A stretch of DNA of 64,000 bases from Aromatoleum tolulyticum (GTDB lineage: Bacteria > Pseudomonadota > Gammaproteobacteria > Burkholderiales > Rhodocyclaceae). The notes under the pieces are model-generated. The model saw only the letters and a program-made list of their open reading frames with translations. It was not told where the DNA came from and did not search any database. Below, piece by piece: positions 60,274 through 64,000 of this stretch (positions are counted from its first letter, which is position 1; every line of letters begins with the position of its first letter). Position numbers and translations under genes: made by a program. The DNA lies in contig NZ_FTMD01000002.1 of the NCBI RefSeq assembly GCF_900156155.1, positions 62,001-126,000 on the forward strand, in the 5' to 3' direction.

Positions 60274-61068
60274 TCAAGCCATCGCTTCGCCGCGCGGCGC
60301 GTCTTCACGCCCCGGGCGGTCATCCCATTGCAGGGCGCGGTAGTCGAAGCCACGCGCCAACGTGGGTTTGACGACTGCAAAATAGGGCGAGACATCGAAG
60401 TCGCGCGGTGCGAAAAGGCTGTGATGGCGCACGTGGAGGATCTCCTCGACACAGCCCGGACACATCGGATCGCGGCTCGCCCGGCGCGTGATTGCCGGCA
60501 GGATCGGGTAGCGCACCGACTGGAAGGCCTGGGCGATCAGCGTCGAGCAGATGGCACGGGTCGGATCGCCGCTGCCCAATGCGAGCATGCGTCGGCGGAA
60601 GCGCTGCGGCACGGGCGGAGTCGGCAACAGGTAGCGGGCGAGATCGAACACGTTGCGCAGGTCGTACTGATGACCGATGCGGGCGATCGCGTAGGCGACG
60701 ACCGCGTCGCAGTCCTCGTCCGAGAGCCCGCTGGGGCGGCAGATGCGGCTATGCAGACTGGCGAACTCCCCGATGCCGATGCTGCGCACGCCGGCGACGA
60801 TGTCGGCCTCGACAAAGCAGTGGTCGGGCGGGGCGCGGCCATTCAGGGCATCGCCCACGTACAGCGCCGCGTGGGACCACGTCGACTGCGTCAGGTACTT
60901 GATCGCGGTGCTGATGCGCGAATGCCCCTCGACCAGCAACACGTCCCCGGGGCGCAGGCAGGCGAGCAGGTCCGCGACCGGCGTCGGTTGCGAGAGGGTG
61001 TGGACATGGGTCGGCCGGCTCAGGGCGCGCCCGAGCCAGTTCCCCACGCGTCCCAGCATGAATCCCAT
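60274..61068 (-). CDS. YiiX/YebB-like NlpC/P60-type cysteine hydrolase
   Basis: A 264-residue cysteine-peptidase-fold protein. LRPGDVLLVEGHSRISTAIKYL and STWSHAALYVG carry the catalytic His, and AICSTLIAQAF the catalytic Cys, in the permuted order of the YiiX/YebB/LRAT-like group. It has no signal peptide. GAGGAG precedes the start, 31 bases after the anti-sigma-like gene. Its place in the ECF operon suggests a role in envelope maintenance or lipid/amide cleavage, not proved. Confidence 0.85.
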   Translation of the reverse strand: MGFMLGRVGNWLGRALSRPTHVHTLSQPTPVADLLACLRPGDVLLVEGHSRISTAIKYLTQSTWSHAALYVGDALNGRAPPDHCFVEADIVAGVRSIGIGEFASLHSRICRPSGLSDEDCDAVVAYAIARIGHQYDLRNVFDLARYLLPTPPVPQRFRRRMLALGSGDPTRAICSTLIAQAFQSVRYPILPAITRRASRDPMCPGCVEEILHVRHHSLFAPRDFDVSPYFAVVKPTLARGFDYRALQWDDRPGREDAPRGEAMA

Positions 61069-61099
61069 CGCGTGCTCCTCGGGTGGGCAGGGTGCGGCC

Positions 61100-61291
61100 T
61101 CAGCGCTCGCTACCGGCGCCCCCTTCGCGCAAGCGCTGCGCGGCCCTGCGCAGGAAGCCCAGGTGCTTGCCGTAGTTGGTGCAGCCGATGCACATCAGCC
61201 TGTGCATCTTCAGTGCGAGACGCTCGCGCAGCGTCAGCTTGCGCTCGTACCCTTCGGACATGAGGCGGGTCGCCTCCTTGCAGTTCATCAT
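61100..61291 (-). CDS. Small zinc-finger (ZAS-type) anti-sigma-like protein
   Basis: A 63-residue protein: NCKEATRLMSEGYERKLTLR, then HRLMCIGCTNYGK. Cys4 with HxxxCxxC at about 29-36 form the zinc-binding anti-sigma motif. There is no membrane segment, so it is a cytoplasmic ZAS protein. Its first ATG overlaps the ECF sigma stop (ATGA), so the two are made in step. Zinc or redox change at the cysteines could release the sigma factor. Confidence 0.85.
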   Translation of the reverse strand: MMNCKEATRLMSEGYERKLTLRERLALKMHRLMCIGCTNYGKHLGFLRRAAQRLREGGAGSER

Positions 61292-61902
61292 GCGATGGCC
61301 CCTCCCTGGAACCAGCGGTTTTCCAGGCACTCGCGCAGTCCCATGCGCGCGCGGTGCAGGATCACCCAGCAGTTGCCGTTCGAAATGCCGAGCTGACGGC
61401 AGATTTCGCCGGTCTCGAATTCAAGGAATTCCCGCATCATGTAGACGCGGGCGATCTGTTCGGGCAGGTTGTTCAGGCAGGCGTCGAATACCGCCCAGAA
61501 TTCCTTCTGCTCAAGAGAGGCATCCGGGTCGGACCAGGTGGCCGGGCGGTCGTCCGGATTCCAGAAACCGCGCCGGTCGAAGAGCGCATCGAAATCCTGA
61601 ATGTCGGTGTCGGCGCCCGGGTTCTGTATGAAGTCCGATCCGCAGATCTCGCGCGACGAACTGCGGATGTAATCGACGATCTTGTTGCGCAGGATCGCGA
61701 ACATCCAGGTCTTGAGCGCCGCGCGTCCGGCGAAGCTCTTCGCGTTGCTCATGGCCGCCATGAGCGCTTCCTGCACCATGTCTTCGGCCGCGCCGCTGTC
61801 CCGCAACTGCAGTTGCGCGAAGCGCAGCATGTCGCGGCGGATCGCCACGATCGACGGGTCGTCCCACAGGGCGGCCGTGGTCTGGGGCACGTTGTTCTTC
61901 AT
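61288..61902 (-). CDS. ECF-type RNA polymerase sigma factor
   Basis: A 204-residue group IV sigma-70 factor. Region 2: DMLRFAQLQLRDSGAAEDMVQEALMAAMS and LKTWMFAILRNKIVDYIR (which contacts the -10 element); region 4: LNNLPEQIARVYMMREFLEFETGEI and LGISNGNCWVILHRARMGLRECL (which contacts the -35). A roughly 50-residue linker with extra Asp-rich sequence separates them. It lies between an NrtS-like gene and the ZAS gene, coupled to both (ATGA). The shared promoter pattern GTAAG-N15-CGACnAA at four sites is the likely target, including its own operon at 63094-63124. Confidence 0.95.
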   Translation of the reverse strand: MKNNVPQTTAALWDDPSIVAIRRDMLRFAQLQLRDSGAAEDMVQEALMAAMSNAKSFAGRAALKTWMFAILRNKIVDYIRSSSREICGSDFIQNPGADTDIQDFDALFDRRGFWNPDDRPATWSDPDASLEQKEFWAVFDACLNNLPEQIARVYMMREFLEFETGEICRQLGISNGNCWVILHRARMGLRECLENRWFQGGAIA

Positions 61903-62138
61903 GGTTCATTCCTCGTGCATTTCCGGGTCGCATTCAGCGCCGCACTGTAGCTCGATACACAATACGGAACCAGAAAGTTCAGCAACCCGCGCCCCCAGTC
62001 GACCGGCCCGCCGCCGAAAACGGCACCCCACTGATTGACCAGGTTCAGCATCACGCCGACCACGAGCGATACCTTCAGCGCCGAACAGGCGATTTCGGGA
62101 CGACATGCAGTACGCATCACGTTGGAGAGGCGGGTCAT
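61899..62138 (-). CDS. NrtS-like small membrane protein
   Basis: A 79-residue protein with two hydrophobic segments (ALKVSLVVGVMLNLVNQ; LLNFLVPYCVSSYSAAL). The pattern KVxLVVGxxLNLxNQ ... LVPYCVS is that of the NrtS nitrate/nitrite transporter family of short subunits. Family members pair as heteromers in cyanobacteria; here only one occurs. ATGA overlaps on both sides. Its function in an ECF operon is unknown. Confidence 0.78.
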   Translation of the reverse strand: MTRLSNVMRTACRPEIACSALKVSLVVGVMLNLVNQWGAVFGGGPVDWGRGLLNFLVPYCVSSYSAALNATRKCTRNEP

Positions 62139-63076
62139 GCGGGACAGCTCTGCGGCAGGCTCGCGAGCATGTCGGGCAGCGATACGCGCCCGACGGCAGA
62201 CTGCACGGTGCGCGCGATCAGCGCGATGTCGGCGGCGGGTTCCAGCGCACGCGCGTCGCCCCGGCGTCCTGTCGGCTCCACGCCGAGAACGCCGTTCGGT
62301 GTCGCGGTGACGCAGTATTCGCCGCCGCACGACCGGCAATACACAGGGTCGCCGGGGGCGCTGGCCGGCGTCAGGACGAGGGTCGGTCCGCACATCACAC
62401 AGGTCTGCAGCGGAATGCCGTCGTCACTGTGCCCAACGATGTGTTCGAGCACGCCGGTGTCGGCGAGCGCCAGAAAGTGACCGGCCAGCTCCGTGTCGAA
62501 CTGGGTGCCAAGTCGTGCTCCGATGATGTCGAGCGCGGCCTCGATCGGCATGCCGACCCGGTAGGGGCGGGTACTCGTCATCGCATCGAACGCATCGCAG
62601 ATCGAGACGACGCGCGCGTCGAGCGGAATCTCCGCGTCAGGCAGGCCGCGAGGATAGCCGCGGCCGTCGGGGCGCTCGTGATGCGACTCCACCGCCGGAC
62701 GCACCAGCGTGGCGAGCGGGTGCGCGGCGAGCAGGCGCGCGCCCACCTCGGGATGCGTGCGGATGGTCGCGTATTCGTCGGCGTCGAGGCGGCCGGGCTT
62801 GCGCAGGATCGCGTCCGGAATGCCGATCTTGCCGAGGTCGTGCAGGAAGCCGCCGATCGCCACGCGGGCGACTTGTGCCTCGCTCAGGCCGGCTTTCTCC
62901 GCGAGCAGTTCGGCATAGCGCGAAACGCGCCATAGGTGCCCGCCCGTATAGGGGTCGCGCGCTTCCACCATCCACGCCATCACGAGCAGGCTGGCGAGCA
63001 GCTCATTCGCACGCGCATCTGCGGGCGCTTGCCGGTACGGTGCGATCCATCTTCCGAGCGCGCTACGAATGTTCAT
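62135..63076 (-). CDS. HD-GYP domain protein with C-terminal zinc ribbon
   Basis: A 313-residue protein. The HD-GYP phosphodiesterase core has GGHLWRVSRYAELLA, HDLGKIGIPD and HHERPDGRGYP, all metal ligands present, so c-di-GMP hydrolysis is likely. The C-terminal part has two CxxC pairs (CVMCG and CRSCGGEYC), a zinc-ribbon-like element not usual for this family. The start at 63076 is chosen because GGAGGAG lies 8 bases upstream. An ECF-like promoter sits directly before it; the transcript start falls about 10 bases before the start codon. Confidence 0.93.
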   Translation of the reverse strand: MNIRSALGRWIAPYRQAPADARANELLASLLVMAWMVEARDPYTGGHLWRVSRYAELLAEKAGLSEAQVARVAIGGFLHDLGKIGIPDAILRKPGRLDADEYATIRTHPEVGARLLAAHPLATLVRPAVESHHERPDGRGYPRGLPDAEIPLDARVVSICDAFDAMTSTRPYRVGMPIEAALDIIGARLGTQFDTELAGHFLALADTGVLEHIVGHSDDGIPLQTCVMCGPTLVLTPASAPGDPVYCRSCGGEYCVTATPNGVLGVEPTGRRGDARALEPAADIALIARTVQSAVGRVSLPDMLASLPQSCPA

Positions 63077-63093
63077 TCTGGTCTCCTCCCCGG

Positions 63094-63124
63094 TTCGTCG
63101 CACAAGCGGCCACGAACCTTACGC
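63094..63124 (-). promoter_or_regulatory. ECF-type promoter for the HD-GYP/NrtS/ECF operon
   Basis: On the minus strand: GCGTAAGGT, 15 bases, CGACGAA. Spacing and core equal the three other sites. It would let the sigma factor drive its own operon. Confidence 0.7.
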
Positions 63125-63138
63125 AGGGCGCTGAAAAT

Positions 63139-63927
63139 CTATGCAGCCTCCTCCAGCGCGGCGACCAGATGCTCGACGGAGACCGGCAGATAGCCGGTGA
63201 TCTCGAGCGAACGATCCTCGAACACATCCTCGTCGGGACGCTCACGCCGATGTACGGCGATCACCGTGTCGCGATGCCGGATCAGGCCCTCGATCCAGGG
63301 GCGGTACAGGCGCAGCATCGCGCCGAGCCAGCGGTTCGCCGGCCATGAGGGCCACGCATGGTCGATCTCGAATCGATCCAGCATGCGGATCACGTCTTCG
63401 GCCGGATACCAGGTTTCCCCGGTAACCCAGCGGTTGCAGGCGAACAGGCCGATCGGATCGCCCCAGGCATCCATCGAAATTCCGACCAGGTGACTGATCG
63501 CCTCGTCGCCGGTTGGCCATGGTTCGCTCGCTTGCGGGAACGCCAGCGGTGCGACACCCTCGGGCATCCCGTCGGCGCGCAGGAAAGTGTGGAAATGACC
63601 GTGCTCGGACTCGCCCCGGTGGGCGTGATAGTAGTACTGGGCGTGGGTGTCCGCATCGAACACGTCGTCGTGGGGGTAGTGCTCCATCTCGACGAAATCG
63701 CCCTGGTCGCGCAGCACCTCGCCGACCACGTTGAGGCCGACCTTGGCGAGCACGCGGCGGCATTCGAGCACCTCCTTTCCGGCGGCGAGGAGCTCGCGCC
63801 GGGCGCGCTGGTCCAGTTCCCCGAGCGCCGGCAGGAAATCCGACAGATCCGGTGAAGCGCGCAGACCCGCAGCCGCCCCATCAGCGGACGGGGCGGCTGC
63901 GGGCCTCGAAGTCGTGGCAGTGGTCAT
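63139..63927 (-). CDS. DUF6969-like protein, 262 aa
   Basis: A 262-residue soluble protein with a His-rich middle (YYYHAHRGESEHGHFHTFLR, about residues 97-116) and conserved-looking GISMDAWGDPIGLFACNRWVTGETWY. I place it near the DUF6969 family from memory; the reaction is not known. The His cluster could bind a metal. Its start overlaps the stop of the NPCAAK gene at the window end (ATGA), so the two are made together. It ends 62 bases before the HD-GYP start. Confidence 0.75.
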   Translation of the reverse strand: MTTATTSRPAAAPSADGAAAGLRASPDLSDFLPALGELDQRARRELLAAGKEVLECRRVLAKVGLNVVGEVLRDQGDFVEMEHYPHDDVFDADTHAQYYYHAHRGESEHGHFHTFLRADGMPEGVAPLAFPQASEPWPTGDEAISHLVGISMDAWGDPIGLFACNRWVTGETWYPAEDVIRMLDRFEIDHAWPSWPANRWLGAMLRLYRPWIEGLIRHRDTVIAVHRRERPDEDVFEDRSLEITGYLPVSVEHLVAALEEAA

Positions 63928-64000
63928 CTCTTCGCGGCGCAGGGGTTCTTCGCGGCGCACGGATTCTTCGCGGCGCACGGATTCTTCGCGGCGCAGGGGT
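63924..64000 (-). CDS. Second NPCAAK-repeat protein, C-terminal end only (5' end outside window)
   Basis: Minus-strand frame from the window edge: (N)PCAAK, NPCAAK, NPCAAK, NPCAAK, then R and stop TGA at 63926-63924. Four units are visible; the start lies beyond base 64000. The stop overlaps the start of the DUF6969-like gene. It repeats the composition and codons of the protein at 55615-55932, 8 kb away. A signal peptide is expected upstream but not visible. Confidence 0.82.
   Translation of the reverse strand, partial: PCAAKNPCAAKNPCAAKNPCAAKR

Overview
The window is about 64 kb of uniformly GC-rich DNA with dense, overlapping operons. The gene content (NnrS, OmpW, prfB with its programmed frameshift, BraC-type binding proteins, class III CoA transferase, hot-dog thioesterases, an NrtS-like protein) fits a betaproteobacterium, most likely Rhodocyclales of the Azoarcus/Thauera/Aromatoleum type. 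This placement is an inference from gene content; there is no rRNA or tRNA gene in the window to test it.

Region 1 (1-5.3 kb, plus strand) is an accessory set: the end of an old-yellow-enzyme-type reductase, a RidA protein, an unknown protein, a single-chain fusion of a MeaB-type B12-mutase GTPase with an XdhC-type molybdenum-hydroxylase maturation factor, a molybdopterin-binding protein and an IscU-like scaffold. Region 2 (5.3-9 kb) holds an AT-richer insert with a secreted adhesin-E-like protein, a small unknown gene and NnrS.

Region 3 (9.2-26.1 kb, minus strand) is a large catabolic operon, most of its members joined by 1-4 base stop/start overlaps: GntR regulator, thiolase, acyl-CoA ligase, hydantoinase/oxoprolinase-type HyuA and HyuB, acyl-CoA dehydrogenase, a two-chain B12 acyl-CoA mutase, a three-subunit molybdenum hydroxylase, a class III CoA transferase and a periplasmic binding protein. 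Region 4 (26.3-33.5 kb, plus strand) adds a TetR regulator with an extra HTH, a hydroxyacyl-CoA dehydrogenase/enoyl-CoA hydratase fusion in the unusual order, a 4HBT thioesterase, two small unknown proteins and a MalT-like LuxR regulator. A shared TACTGTATACA element in front of the GntR gene and of the dehydrogenase/hydratase gene links regions 3 and 4. Together they look like one CoA-thioester degradation pathway needing both molybdenum and B12; the MeaB-XdhC fusion serves exactly these two enzymes. The substrate cannot be read from the sequence.

Region 5 (33.9-42.2 kb) has a PaaI-type thioesterase, a small repeat protein, a short-chain dehydrogenase, and an RND efflux system (outer-membrane channel, TetR, adaptor, pump) with three matching 24-bp operators. 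Region 6 (42.3-52 kb) holds a LysE exporter, a three-gene MukBEF/MksBEF-like condensin with a short SMC and no nuclease gene, prfB, ompW, an acetyltransferase and two glycosyltransferases.

Region 7 (52-64 kb, minus strand) looks like a stress system under an ECF sigma factor. The ECF gene sits with a zinc-finger anti-sigma-like protein, an HD-GYP phosphodiesterase and an NrtS-like protein. Four sites share the promoter pattern GTAAG...N15...CGACnAA; they precede the HD-GYP/ECF operon, a secreted cysteine-repeat protein built from NPCAAK units followed by a five-heme cytochrome, a WLxRQF repeat protein followed by a YeeE/YedE transporter, and a membrane VTT/disulfide-reductase fusion. A second NPCAAK protein runs off the right end, coupled to a DUF6969-like protein. 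I consider this the strongest candidate for an undescribed system.
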